Source of the DNA: Paracoccus onubensis
Lineage (GTDB): Bacteria; Pseudomonadota; Alphaproteobacteria; Rhodobacterales; Rhodobacteraceae
DNA: 64,000 nucleotides
Assembly: GCF_003591515.1 (NCBI RefSeq)
Contig: NZ_QZCG01000004.1
Coordinates: forward strand, 186,001 to 250,000
Direction of reading: 5' to 3'
Each line of letters opens with the position of its first letter. Position 1 is the first letter of the stretch. The translations under genes were made by a program, and so were the position numbers. Below the pieces are notes generated by a model that was not told the origin of the DNA, did no database searches, and worked only from the letters and a program-made list of their open reading frames with translations. Shown here one piece after another: positions 9,868 through 18,859 of this stretch.

Positions 9868-10878
9868 TCACGATTTTGCACGCACGGTCAGACCGGGCGA
9901 TTCCGCCTCCATATCGATCAGTTCCTTCAGCTGCGGATCCAGCTTCATGACGGTGAGGGTCGCGCCCATCATCTCGAGCGAGGTGAAATAATTGCCCACG
10001 AAGCTGCGGTGAACGCGGATTTCCCTGGTCTCAAGCTGTGATTCAACCCGGTCATACAATACGTAAAGCTCGTTGACCGGGGTCGCGCCAAGCCCCGAAA
10101 GCAGAACGCAGACCTCATCGCCCGCCTCAAGCTGATGATCCGCCAGAATGATCTCCAGCATCCGGTCGGCCACCTCATTTGCCGGCAGCAGCTCGACCAC
10201 ATCCGTGCCGGGTTCGCCGTGATGGCCAATGCCGATTTCCATCTTTCCGGGAGCGATCTCGAAATTCGGCTTTCCATTGGCCGGCAATGTGCAAGGCGCC
10301 AGCCCCACCCCCACCGAGCGGGTCGCATCGATGGCAGCCTGCGCGACCTTTTGCACGTCCTCCAGCGAAGCACCCCGCGCGGCGCATGCGCCGCCGACCT
10401 TCCACATCAGGATCTCACCTGCGACGCCGCGCCGAAGCCCGCGTTCGGCCTGCGGAGCCGAGCAGACATCGTCATTGGCCACCACGGTCAAGACCCGGAT
10501 GCCTTCTTTCGCGGCCATACGCGCGGCCATTTTCACATTCATATTGTCGCCCGCATAATTGCCATACAGCACGGCAACGCCTTCGCCACCATCGGCAGCG
10601 CGGATCGCTTCCAGAAATGCCTTGGCGGTCGGAGACGAAAACAGTTCCCCGACTGCCACAGCATCGACGAGATTCCGCCCGGTATAACCGATAAACGCAG
10701 GCTCATGACCCGAGCCGCCTCCGGTCACGACACCGACCCGCCCCTTTTCCCCGCAGCCATGCGACAGCACGACCCGCGGATTGGCGTCGGACAACCGGAC
10801 CAGATCGCGATGAGCGCGCAGGAATCCGGCAACCGTCTCGTCAACGATGTCATCCGGATCGTTCAAAAGTCTCTGCAT
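9868..10878 (-). CDS. dhaK: Dihydroxyacetone kinase subunit DhaK (stand-alone)
   Basis: Substrate-binding subunit of a Dha-type kinase, 336 aa. Key residues are present: H58 in GGGSGHEP, D111 in NYAGDNMN and H220 in GHHGEPG. The doubled histidine and the NYAGDN variant differ from the DhaK domain of the fusion (NYTGDT, GIHGEPG), hinting at a different ketose. Related two-gene kinases phosphorylate L- or D-erythrulose in tetritol catabolism, so the exact substrate is open. The start at ATG 10878 follows GGAGGAGCG; codons up to 10971 lack support. First gene of the leftward operon, divergent from the transporter. Confidence 0.9.
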   Translation of the reverse strand: MQRLLNDPDDIVDETVAGFLRAHRDLVRLSDANPRVVLSHGCGEKGRVGVVTGGGSGHEPAFIGYTGRNLVDAVAVGELFSSPTAKAFLEAIRAADGGEGVAVLYGNYAGDNMNVKMAARMAAKEGIRVLTVVANDDVCSAPQAERGLRRGVAGEILMWKVGGACAARGASLEDVQKVAQAAIDATRSVGVGLAPCTLPANGKPNFEIAPGKMEIGIGHHGEPGTDVVELLPANEVADRMLEIILADHQLEAGDEVCVLLSGLGATPVNELYVLYDRVESQLETREIRVHRSFVGNYFTSLEMMGATLTVMKLDPQLKELIDMEAESPGLTVRAKS

Positions 10879-10992
10879 ATCGCTCCTCCCAGAAATCCGT
10901 GCGGCTGAAATACCGGTGGCACTTTCATTTCGAAGAACTGCCTTCGCTGTCAACCAGAATCGACAATTCATTTTTACATATTGAATTTAAAT

Positions 10993-11008
10993 ATTGACAA
11001 ATGTCAAT
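10993..11008. promoter_or_regulatory. Candidate SorC-type operator: 16-bp palindrome
   Basis: ATTGACA-AA-TGTCAAT, a perfect 7-bp inverted repeat with a 2-bp centre, lies in the AT-rich divergent region between dhaK (start 10878) and the transporter operon (start 11068). A looser TGTC...GACA pair lies about 45 bp to the left. Placement between two divergent operons, one of which encodes a SorC regulator, makes it the best candidate for autoregulation and substrate induction. No binding evidence is available. Confidence 0.45.
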
Positions 11009-11067
11009 TTGAAGAGTTTCCTCGGCAACATTCCGGTCCAGCGCCGGACAAGTGGGAGGGGAAGATT

Positions 11068-12075
11068 TTGCCACGCAGAGCCGATGCTCAGCTCATGTTT
11101 CTGGTCGCGCTCAATGCGCTTGTCCTGCTTTCCAGCCTGATCCTGGTTGATCGGCAATTCTTCTCGCTGTTCAATTTTCAGTCCATGGGAACCCAGGTGC
11201 CGGAACTGGGACTTCTGGCGCTTGGCGTGATGCTGGCCATGGTTTCGGGCAATGGCGGAATAGATCTTTCCGGGATCGCATTGGCCAATCTGGCCGGGGT
11301 CATCGCCTTTCTGCTGGCCCCCCTGATATTCTCATCCGAAGACGCGCCGGCCGCATTCTTCCTTGCATTTGCCGGGATCGCCCTTGCCACCGGCATGCTT
11401 GGCGGGGCATTGAACGGTGCGCTGATCGGATATGCGGGGATGACGCCGATCATCGCCACGCTAGGCACCCAGCTTCTGTTTACCGGGCTGGCCGTCGGCC
11501 TGACCGGCGGGTCCGCGCTGAGACTGGGTTACGTGCAGATCATCGATGATTTCGGCAATATGCCGATCTGGGGCATCCCCTACAGTTTCGCCCTGTTCCT
11601 GCTGATCGCCGCAGCGCTTGCGGTGCTGCTGAAATTCACCCGCTTCGGAAACCATCTGTTCCTGATGGGCTCGAACCCGAAAGCCGCGCGTTTCGCGGGG
11701 CTGCGCGTGCAGTCCATGCTGTTTCGCACTTATCTGCTGGCCGGAATTCTGGCGTCGATCGCCGGGATCATCATCGCCGCGCGCAATTCCAGCATCAAAT
11801 GGGACTATGGCAGCTCTTACGTTCTGGTCGCCATCCTGATCGCGGTCATGGCCGGAGTGCGCCCCGAGGGCGGTTATGGCCGGGTGATCTGCGTCGTGCT
11901 TTCGGCAATGGCGCTGCAAATCCTTTCGAGCCTGCTCAATTTCATGCAGATTTCGAATTTTTTCCGCGACTGCGCCTGGGGGCTGATGCTGCTTCTGTTC
12001 CTGGCCAATGCACGCGTCGACTGGAATGCCTACATCCCCGCCGCCCTGCGCGGCAACGCCCGTCAGGGCAGCTAA
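11068..12075 (+). CDS. Sugar ABC transporter permease (first of two)
   Basis: Inner-membrane permease of a ribose/AI-2-type importer, 335 aa with about 8-10 hydrophobic segments. Family landmarks are GNGGIDLSG, GALNGALIGYAGMTPIIATLG and the cytoplasmic-loop block GSNPKAARFAGL that contacts the ATPase. A TTG start at 11068 is preferred because a strong GGGAGGGGAAG sits at 11054-11063. The frame remains open back to another TTG at 10981, but this lies in the presumed operator region without a ribosome site. First gene of a rightward operon that also holds the binding protein, ATPase and second permease; it resembles the LsrC/RhaP pairing of two distinct permeases. Confidence 0.88.
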   Translation: MPRRADAQLMFLVALNALVLLSSLILVDRQFFSLFNFQSMGTQVPELGLLALGVMLAMVSGNGGIDLSGIALANLAGVIAFLLAPLIFSSEDAPAAFFLAFAGIALATGMLGGALNGALIGYAGMTPIIATLGTQLLFTGLAVGLTGGSALRLGYVQIIDDFGNMPIWGIPYSFALFLLIAAALAVLLKFTRFGNHLFLMGSNPKAARFAGLRVQSMLFRTYLLAGILASIAGIIIAARNSSIKWDYGSSYVLVAILIAVMAGVRPEGGYGRVICVVLSAMALQILSSLLNFMQISNFFRDCAWGLMLLLFLANARVDWNAYIPAALRGNARQGS

Positions 12076-12099
12076 CACCGTAAGGAGGAGAAGATTTTC

Positions 12100-13104
12100 A
12101 TGAAACGCCATACCCCATTCCGTATCGCCGCCGCCGCAGCGGGCATCGCCATGCTCGGCAGCGGCGTCCTGGCGCAAGAGGGCGACAAGGAGGCCGTTAC
12201 CGTCGTCAAGGTCACCGGTGAAAACTGGTTCACCCGCATGGAAGAAGGCGTAAAGGCTTACGGTCAGGAACATGACGGCATCGCCACCCGGCAGGTCGGC
12301 CCCGCCCGCGCCGATGCCGCTCAACAGGCTGCCATCGTGCAGGACCTTGTGGCGCAAGGGGTCGATGCGCTGGCGATCGTGCCGATGGATCCATCTTCGC
12401 TGGAAGGCATTCTGCGCCGGGCAATGGGTCGGGGAATCACCGTCATTACCCACGAGGCAGATAATCTCGAAAATACCCAGCTTGACCTTGAAGCCTTCGA
12501 TAATGCCGAATTTGGGGCCCGCTTCGCCACGCGCATCGCCGAATGCATGGGAGAAAAGGGCAAATGGACATCCTTCGTCGGATCGCTGGGTAGTCTGACC
12601 CATGTTCAATGGGCCGATGGGGGCGCAAAATACATGGAGCAGTTTCCCGAGATGGAACTGGTCTCCCCCAAGAACGAAAGCTTCAACGACGCCAACCGCG
12701 CCTATGAGCTTGCCCGGGAAATCCTGCGCACCCATCCCGATATCCGCGGCTTTCAGGGCGGGTCCGCCATTGACGTGATCGGCATCGGCCGGGCCGTCGA
12801 GGAAGCGGGACTGGAAGACAAGACCTGCGTTTACGGGCTTGGCCTGCCGCGCGACACATCGGAATATCTGGAAAGCGGCGCGGTCGATGGCATCTCGTTC
12901 TGGGATCCCAAGGATGCGGGCTATGTGATGAATGTCCTCGTGGACATGACGCTGAAAGGCGAAGAAGTCGAATCCGGCATGGATCTGGGCGTCCCGGGTT
13001 ATGAGGATGTCACCGTCTCGGATGGCCCCGGCGAAGGCAAGATCGTTCGTGGTCAGGCATGGGTCGATGTAGATGCATCGAACTGGAAGGACTACCCGTT
13101 CTAA
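12100..13104 (+). CDS. Periplasmic sugar-binding protein, RhaS/LsrB-like
   Basis: A 334-aa exported solute-binding protein. The N-terminus has a signal peptide with cleavage likely after GVLAQ (MKRHTPFRIAAAAAGIAML start). The type I periplasmic fold follows: VTVVKVTGENWFTRMEEG, DALAIVPMDPSSLEGILRRA, GITVITHEAD and C-terminal DVTVSDGPGEGKIV. The style matches the rhamnose/autoinducer-2 group rather than the ribose group used at 51.3 kb. A good AGGAGGAG lies upstream. It should define the substrate of the island; identity cannot be read from the sequence alone. Confidence 0.88.
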   Translation: MKRHTPFRIAAAAAGIAMLGSGVLAQEGDKEAVTVVKVTGENWFTRMEEGVKAYGQEHDGIATRQVGPARADAAQQAAIVQDLVAQGVDALAIVPMDPSSLEGILRRAMGRGITVITHEADNLENTQLDLEAFDNAEFGARFATRIAECMGEKGKWTSFVGSLGSLTHVQWADGGAKYMEQFPEMELVSPKNESFNDANRAYELAREILRTHPDIRGFQGGSAIDVIGIGRAVEEAGLEDKTCVYGLGLPRDTSEYLESGAVDGISFWDPKDAGYVMNVLVDMTLKGEEVESGMDLGVPGYEDVTVSDGPGEGKIVRGQAWVDVDASNWKDYPF

Positions 13105-13176
13105 ACCCGAAAGGGACGCGGAGCCGGAGCGCATCGCGTCCCTTCCATCTTTCGCAATTCCGGAAATCCTGCAGTC

Positions 13177-14736
13177 ATGCCAGAACTTCCCGCCACCCGT
13201 GGCACCCCTTTTCTTGAAACGCGCGCGCTGCACAAGTTCTATGGCGGCGTGCATGCGCTGAGGGGCGTGAGCCTTACGATCAATTCCGGAGGTTCCTATC
13301 ACCTGCTGGGAGAGAATGGCTGCGGGAAATCCACCCTGATCAAGATCATTTCGGGCGCGCAGCCCGCCAGTTCAGGGCAATTGCTGATCCGGGGGCAGGA
13401 CATGACCGGACTTGACCCGATTGCCGCGCTCGATGCCGGGATCGAAACGGTTTACCAGGATCTGTCGCTTCTTCCCAACCTGTCGGTGGCAGAGAATATC
13501 GGCCTGTCACAGCAGTTGGTCGAAAGTTCTGGCCGGTTGTTCCGCCGCATCAGCCCGGCGCAGATCGACGATGTCGCGCGCCGCGCCCTGTCCGAGGTGA
13601 ATCTGCCCACCGATCCCGAGTTTCTGGCGCGCCAGATCCAGACGCTTCCGATCGCCATCCGCCAGCTTGTCGCCATCGCCCGCGCCATCGCCAGCAAGGC
13701 CGGGCTGGTCATCATGGACGAACCCACGACCTCGCTGACAAAACGGGAGGTGCGAAACCTGATCTCGGTGATCCGGCGCTTGCAGGAAAGCGGCACGGCG
13801 GTTCTGTTCGTCACCCACAAGCTGGACGAAGCGCGGGAGATCGGTGGAACCGGTCTGGTGATGCGCGACGGTGAGCTGGTGCAGCAATGCGATGTGACGC
13901 AGGCAAGCAATGCCGAGATCGGGCTGTGGATGACCGGCCGAGAGCTTGAACAGGGCCGCTATCGCCGCTCGCCAGGCACGCCCCCTGCCCCGCTCATGCA
14001 GATTCAGGGGCTGGGATTGAAGGATGCCTATCGCGATATCGATCTGACCATCGGCGCCGGAGAAATTCTTGGTGTTACCGGGTTGGCCGATTCAGGACGG
14101 AATGATCTTGCAAAAAGCCTTGCCGGGCTGGCTCCGCCCGATCGCGGGAAAGTGGTGCTGGAGGGCAGGCCGCTTGATCCGTCCGAGCCTGCAAGCATGA
14201 TCTCGGCAGGGATCGCCTATGTTCCCGAAGACCGGCTGACCGAGGGGCTTTTCCTCGAAAAATCCATCTCGGCCAATGTCACCATGTCCGTTCTGGACCG
14301 GCTGCGCAATTCGCTGGGCCTTCTGAATCGCCGCAAGGCTCGGGCGCTGACACAGAAAACATTGGACGAGCTACGGATCGTCGCCGCCGGGACCGAAGCT
14401 CCGGTACAGTCTCTTTCCGGCGGAAACCAGCAGCGCGTGCTGATCGGCCGCTGGCTTGCGACCAGCCCCCGGGTTCTGATCCTGCACGGGCCGACAGTCG
14501 GCGTGGATGTCGGATCGAAGGATACCATCTTCAGGATCATTCAGGCGCAGGCCGAAAACGGCACCGGGATCATGCTGATTTCAGACGATCTGCCGGAACT
14601 CCTGCAAAACTGCGACAGGATCGCGGTCATGCGCGACGGGGCCGTCAGCCGTATCTTCACGGCCGAAGGTCTGGAAGAAGAAACCCTGTATAACGAGATC
14701 GCCGGGAGCGGCGGCGAGAATGCGCGGGAAGGATGA
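13177..14736 (+). CDS. Sugar ABC transporter ATP-binding protein with a degenerate second ATPase half
   Basis: A 519-aa double-domain ATPase of the RbsA/LsrA type. The first half is canonical: Walker A GENGCGKST and Walker B VIMDEPTTSL. The second half has a normal signature LSGGNQQRVLIGRWL, but its Walker A is reduced to GLADSGRND (common in this family) and its Walker B region reads LILHGPTVGVDVG: H437-G438 where Asp-Glu is expected. The second domain is therefore unlikely to hydrolyse ATP. ATGA overlap with the second permease gene shows tight coupling. Length is normal for the family, so this is variation rather than decay. Confidence 0.9.
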   Translation: MPELPATRGTPFLETRALHKFYGGVHALRGVSLTINSGGSYHLLGENGCGKSTLIKIISGAQPASSGQLLIRGQDMTGLDPIAALDAGIETVYQDLSLLPNLSVAENIGLSQQLVESSGRLFRRISPAQIDDVARRALSEVNLPTDPEFLARQIQTLPIAIRQLVAIARAIASKAGLVIMDEPTTSLTKREVRNLISVIRRLQESGTAVLFVTHKLDEAREIGGTGLVMRDGELVQQCDVTQASNAEIGLWMTGRELEQGRYRRSPGTPPAPLMQIQGLGLKDAYRDIDLTIGAGEILGVTGLADSGRNDLAKSLAGLAPPDRGKVVLEGRPLDPSEPASMISAGIAYVPEDRLTEGLFLEKSISANVTMSVLDRLRNSLGLLNRRKARALTQKTLDELRIVAAGTEAPVQSLSGGNQQRVLIGRWLATSPRVLILHGPTVGVDVGSKDTIFRIIQAQAENGTGIMLISDDLPELLQNCDRIAVMRDGAVSRIFTAEGLEEETLYNEIAGSGGENAREG

Positions 14737-15779
14737 CGATGACCGCAGCCCGGACTGTTCAGACCGATGACACCACCAAACCGGGACGGCTTGCGCAGCT
14801 ATGGCTGTGGTCGGCACGCCACCCGGCAGTATTCCCTGCCGCGATGATCGTGATCACCTGCGCCATCATCGGGGCAGTGAACCCCGACTTTCTGCATGTC
14901 GCCAACCTGTTCGACATTCTCCGGGCCTCGGCGATCCGCGGATTGCTTGCGCTTGGCGTCTTCGTCGTATTGGCGGCAGGCGGTCTGGACGTTTCCTTTA
15001 CCGCCATTGCCGCCTTCGTCATGTATTCCCTGACCCTGATCGTGGTGAATTTCCTGCCCGGCGCGGGCATCGTTCCGATCCTTGCCTGCGCGGCGCTGGC
15101 GGGGGGCGTTCTGGGTGCGGTCAACGGGCTGCTGGTCAATGCGCTGCGGGCGCCTGCACTGATCGTCACGATCGGCACCCAATATGCCCTGCGCGGCGCA
15201 TTGCTAAGCTTTGTGGGCACCGCCCTCTTCATGAACATCCCCGGCTCGATGAGTGCATTCGGGCAGATGCCGCTGGCAACCGTGACCACCGCGCGGGGCC
15301 TTACCGTCACCCTTCCCGCCTATGTGCTGCTGACGGTCATAGTGGCACTGGCAACATCGTGGATGCTGAACTACACGCTGATCGGCAGAGCGGTCTTCGC
15401 CGTGGGGGGCAAGCCCGAAATCGCGGCGCGGCTTGGCTTCCGCGTGGCGCATGTTCGCATCTTCGTCTTCGCATATGCCGGAATGCTGGCTGGCATCGCA
15501 GGAGTGCTGCATGTCTCGGCGAACCGGCTGGCAAATCCCTTCGATCTTGCGGGGACCGAACTTCCGGTCATCGCCGCGGTCGTGCTTGGAGGCGCGCGCA
15601 TTACCGGAGGCTCGGGTACGGTGCTGGGAACCATGCTCGGCGTGATCCTGATCACGCTGGTCTCCAGCGTTCTTATCCTGCTTGGTATTCCCAGTTCATG
15701 GCAAACGGCCATTCTGGGCGGCTTCATCATCCTTGCGGGCCTGTTCTTTGCGCGGATCGACCGGATGATTCTGAAATAG
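14733..15779 (+). CDS. Sugar ABC transporter permease (second of two)
   Basis: A 348-aa inner-membrane permease with multiple hydrophobic helices. Blocks include LALGVFVVLAAGGLDVSF, GAVNGLLVNALRAPALIVTIG, GGKPEIAARLGF and the terminal GGARITGGSGTVLG typical of ribose/rhamnose-type permeases. Its ATG at 14733 overlaps the ATPase stop (ATGA). A second ATG at 14739 is better spaced from the GGGAAGG element, so the true start may be six bases later. Probably forms a heterodimer with the permease at 11068. 141 bp without a gene separate it from the amidase. Confidence 0.88.
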   Translation: MTMTAARTVQTDDTTKPGRLAQLWLWSARHPAVFPAAMIVITCAIIGAVNPDFLHVANLFDILRASAIRGLLALGVFVVLAAGGLDVSFTAIAAFVMYSLTLIVVNFLPGAGIVPILACAALAGGVLGAVNGLLVNALRAPALIVTIGTQYALRGALLSFVGTALFMNIPGSMSAFGQMPLATVTTARGLTVTLPAYVLLTVIVALATSWMLNYTLIGRAVFAVGGKPEIAARLGFRVAHVRIFVFAYAGMLAGIAGVLHVSANRLANPFDLAGTELPVIAAVVLGGARITGGSGTVLGTMLGVILITLVSSVLILLGIPSSWQTAILGGFIILAGLFFARIDRMILK

Positions 15780-15920
15780 CGCCCTATCGGCGGGCACTGT
15801 TCCTTCCGCGACCAGTGCAAGGAAGGAAAGGCTTGATCGCCGGCGCCAAGAATATACCCTTCCGTCATCGGCCCGGCAGAACGACCGAGGCAATCGCCCA
15901 AAACGGAACGAGCAGAACGC

Positions 15921-17315
15921 ATGACGGATATTCTTGAACTCTCGACGCGGCAGCTCATCGCCGCATTCAATTCACGCGCGCTGTCGCCGGTGGAATATAT
16001 GTCGGCCCTGATTTCACGCATCGAGGCTTCGGAGCCAAAGGTGCGGGCGCTTTGGCTGTTTCGCCCCGAGCAGGCATTGGAGGACGCGCGGGCCTCGGAA
16101 GATCGCTATCTGCAAAATGCGCCGAAAGGGCGGCTTGACGGGGTTCCGGTCACGGTCAAGGAACTGATCGCGACCAAAGGCGATCACGTCCCGCAGGGAA
16201 CCGCCGCCATTACGCCCTTCGCCGCCAGTGAAGACGCCCCCACGGCGGCGCGCCTGCGTGAAGACGGGGCGATCATTTACGCGAAAACCACCTGTCCGGA
16301 TTACGGGATGCTGTCATCGGGGCTGTCGTCATTTCATCAGCTCAGCCGCAACCCCTGGGATCTGACCCAGAATCCCGGAGGCTCCAGCGCGGGCTCAGGC
16401 GCAGCCGGAGCGGCGGGTTACGGAAGGCTGCATGTCGGCACCGATATCGGCGGCTCGATCCGGATTCCCGCTGGCTGGACGGGACTGTTCGGGCTGAAGC
16501 CCTCCTTCGGCCGGGTGCCCATCGACCCCTATTATACCGGCAGGGTCGCGGGGCCGATGACCCCCACCGTCGATGATGCCGCGATCCTGATGCAGACGAT
16601 CACTCGCCCGGACTGGCGCGATGCGACATCGCTCAAGCATGAGAATATCGACTGGGATGCGGGGCCAGTTGAGCTTCGCGGCATGAAGATCGGGCTGATG
16701 ATGGAGGGTGGATGCGGAAATCCGGTTCACCCCGAGATCGCGGATGCCGTTCAGAACGCCGCGCGAATGTTCGAGGAAAACGGCGCGACCGTGGTCCCCG
16801 TCGCCCCTGTCCTGACCCGCGAGATGCTGGACGGGCTTGGCATGGCATGGGCCGCGCGGGTCTGGTCAATGATCTCGAAACTGGAACCCGGGGCCCGGGA
16901 CCGTATCCTGCCCTATATCCGGGACTGGGCGGCAACCGGCGCAGAGACAAGCGGCCCCGAGGTCGCCGCAGGTTTCGAGCAGGTTTTCACCATGCGCCGC
17001 ACCGCCAACGAGGCCCTGCACGGACTCGACGCGATCATCTCGCCGGTGAACCCGGATCGCAGCTTTCCGGCCGAACTACCCTCGCCGACGAATGACCCTC
17101 GGCGCAATTTCGAGCATATCGCATTCACGGTCCCCTGGAACATGGGTGAACAGCCCGCGGCCTCGGCCCATTGCGGGATGACATCTACCGGAATCCCGAT
17201 CGGCCTGCAGATCGTCGGGCCGCGTTTCGAGGATCTGGCGGTTCTTCGTATCGCCCGCACATGGGAAGAGATGCGCGGCCCCGTAACCGACTGGCCGCGC
17301 TTCGACCGCCCATAG
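15921..17315 (+). CDS. Amidase signature family hydrolase
   Basis: A 464-aa serine hydrolase of the amidase signature family, with the full Ser-cisSer-Lys triad: K80 in GVPVTVKE, S155 in GGSSAGSG and S179 in GTDIGGSIRIP, with the normal 24-residue spacing between the serines. The family cleaves amides and some carbamates and esters, so the substrate is not fixed by sequence. It is not GatA: no gatB or gatC is nearby. It follows the transporter operon and precedes an aldehyde dehydrogenase. If co-expressed, it could release a sugar, polyol or amino-polyol unit from an imported amide. No signal peptide; cytoplasmic. Confidence 0.88.
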   Translation: MTDILELSTRQLIAAFNSRALSPVEYMSALISRIEASEPKVRALWLFRPEQALEDARASEDRYLQNAPKGRLDGVPVTVKELIATKGDHVPQGTAAITPFAASEDAPTAARLREDGAIIYAKTTCPDYGMLSSGLSSFHQLSRNPWDLTQNPGGSSAGSGAAGAAGYGRLHVGTDIGGSIRIPAGWTGLFGLKPSFGRVPIDPYYTGRVAGPMTPTVDDAAILMQTITRPDWRDATSLKHENIDWDAGPVELRGMKIGLMMEGGCGNPVHPEIADAVQNAARMFEENGATVVPVAPVLTREMLDGLGMAWAARVWSMISKLEPGARDRILPYIRDWAATGAETSGPEVAAGFEQVFTMRRTANEALHGLDAIISPVNPDRSFPAELPSPTNDPRRNFEHIAFTVPWNMGEQPAASAHCGMTSTGIPIGLQIVGPRFEDLAVLRIARTWEEMRGPVTDWPRFDRP

Positions 17316-17362
17316 CATCATCCGGGCTCATCACGCCGAACCCGAATATCTGAAGGAAAGAC

Positions 17363-18859
17363 ATGACGATTTCATTCGATCCTCGCGCCAAGGCCGATGC
17401 GATGTACAAGGGCGCCTTTCAGCCGATGCTCATCGGGGGTGATTGGGTGCCCGCGTCATCCGGACAGGTGATGGAAGCGATCAATCCCGCCAATGGCAAA
17501 TTGCTGGCGCAACTGCCGCGCGGACAGGCCGAGGATGTGGACGCGGCCGTCGATGCAGCGCGCAAGGCACTTGAAGGCCCGTGGAGCAGATTCAAGCCCT
17601 ATGAACGTCAGGCCCTGCTGCTACGCATCGCAGATCTGGTCGAGCAGAACTGGGAAACGCTTTGCGTCTCCGACACGCTCGATATGGGCCTGCCGATCAG
17701 CCGCACCTTGGCGAACAAGCGCCGTGTCGTCGGCATGCTGCGGTTTTATGCGGGCATGGCGACGGCATTGCATGGCGAGATGATCGAGAATTCGGTCCCC
17801 GGCGAGGTCGTGTCCTTCACGCGCAAGGAGCCGATCGGGGTGGTGGGCGCCATCATTCCGTGGAACGCGCCCACCGCCTCGTCGATCTGGAAGATCGCGC
17901 CGGCGATCGCGACCGGCTGTACAATCGTTCTGAAACCATCCGAAGAAGCCTCGCTGACGCCGCTGATGATCGGTAAGCTGATGCAAGAGGCGGGATTGCC
18001 CGACGGCGTCATCAATATTGTCACTGGCACCGGCGCCGAGGCGGGGGCGCGGCTATCCGAACATCCGGGCGTCGACAAGATCGTGTTTACCGGCTCGACC
18101 GCGACCGGTCAGGCCATTGCCCGGGCATCTGTTGGCAATCTCAAGCGCGTTTCGCTTGAATTGGGAGGGAAATCACCCGTTATCATCTGCGCGGATGCCG
18201 ATCTGGACCGGGCTGTTCCCGTTGCGGCCATGGCGGTTTACGCCCATTCTGGGCAAATCTGCATTGCCGGCTCGCGCCTTTTCGTGGCCCGCCATATTCA
18301 TGAGGAATTTGTCGAACGCCTTGCCCAATACGCAAGGAATCTGCGGATCGGCGATGGCATCGACCCCGAAATCGATCTGGGACCGTTGATCAATAGGCGA
18401 CAGGCCGGAAAGGTCGAGAAGTTCATCGTTTCGGCCCATGATGAAGGCGCGAGGCTGATCACCGGCGGGATGCGCCTGACCGATAACGGTCTGGATAGCG
18501 GCAATTTCATCGCACCCACCGTCTTCGGCGACGTCAGAGACGACATGACCATAGCCCGCGAGGAAATCTTTGGCCCGGTCATTTCAGCCATGCCCTTCGA
18601 TACGATCGAAGAGGCCGTCCAAAGGGCGAATAACACGCCATACGGGCTGGCGGCGGGTGTATTCACCCGGGATCTGGGCATGGCACATAAACTGACCTCG
18701 CGCCTCAGGGCAGGCTCGGTCTGGGTCAACATGTATCACGCCATCGATCCTGCCGTACCGTTCGGAGGGATGAAAATGTCAGGATATGGCCGCGAGGGTG
18801 GGCGCGAACATCTGGACGAATATCTGGAAACCAAGGCCGTCTGGATCCAGACCGACTGA
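17363..18859 (+). CDS. NAD(P)-dependent aldehyde dehydrogenase (island)
   Basis: A 498-aa aldehyde dehydrogenase. The catalytic Cys lies in HSGQICIAG, the general-base Glu in LELGGKSP, and PWNAP and GSTATGQ form the cofactor site. AAGGAAAG upstream of the ATG at 17363 supports the start. It is 47 bp after the amidase on the same strand, so probably co-transcribed. Members of this branch oxidise hydroxy-aldehydes such as glycolaldehyde, lactaldehyde or betaine aldehyde; which one is not determined. It would turn an aldehyde fragment from the imported substrate into an acid. Confidence 0.9.
   Translation: MTISFDPRAKADAMYKGAFQPMLIGGDWVPASSGQVMEAINPANGKLLAQLPRGQAEDVDAAVDAARKALEGPWSRFKPYERQALLLRIADLVEQNWETLCVSDTLDMGLPISRTLANKRRVVGMLRFYAGMATALHGEMIENSVPGEVVSFTRKEPIGVVGAIIPWNAPTASSIWKIAPAIATGCTIVLKPSEEASLTPLMIGKLMQEAGLPDGVINIVTGTGAEAGARLSEHPGVDKIVFTGSTATGQAIARASVGNLKRVSLELGGKSPVIICADADLDRAVPVAAMAVYAHSGQICIAGSRLFVARHIHEEFVERLAQYARNLRIGDGIDPEIDLGPLINRRQAGKVEKFIVSAHDEGARLITGGMRLTDNGLDSGNFIAPTVFGDVRDDMTIAREEIFGPVISAMPFDTIEEAVQRANNTPYGLAAGVFTRDLGMAHKLTSRLRAGSVWVNMYHAIDPAVPFGGMKMSGYGREGGREHLDEYLETKAVWIQTD

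Noticed and set aside
11461..13302. 613-aa open frame on the minus strand
   Set aside because: Antisense to the permease and binding-protein genes, which have clear family motifs; the composition (His, Asp, Gly-rich, no domains) is that of a GC-rich shadow frame.
14801..15937. 378-aa open frame overlapping the second permease in another frame
   Set aside because: Arg/His/Gly-rich with no membrane helices; the permease frame carries all family features.
6410..18859. Autoinducer-2 (lsr) quorum system
   Set aside because: The importer and SorC regulator resemble Lsr, but there is no LsrK, LsrF or LsrG; Dha-type kinases replace them, so a nutrient role is more likely.
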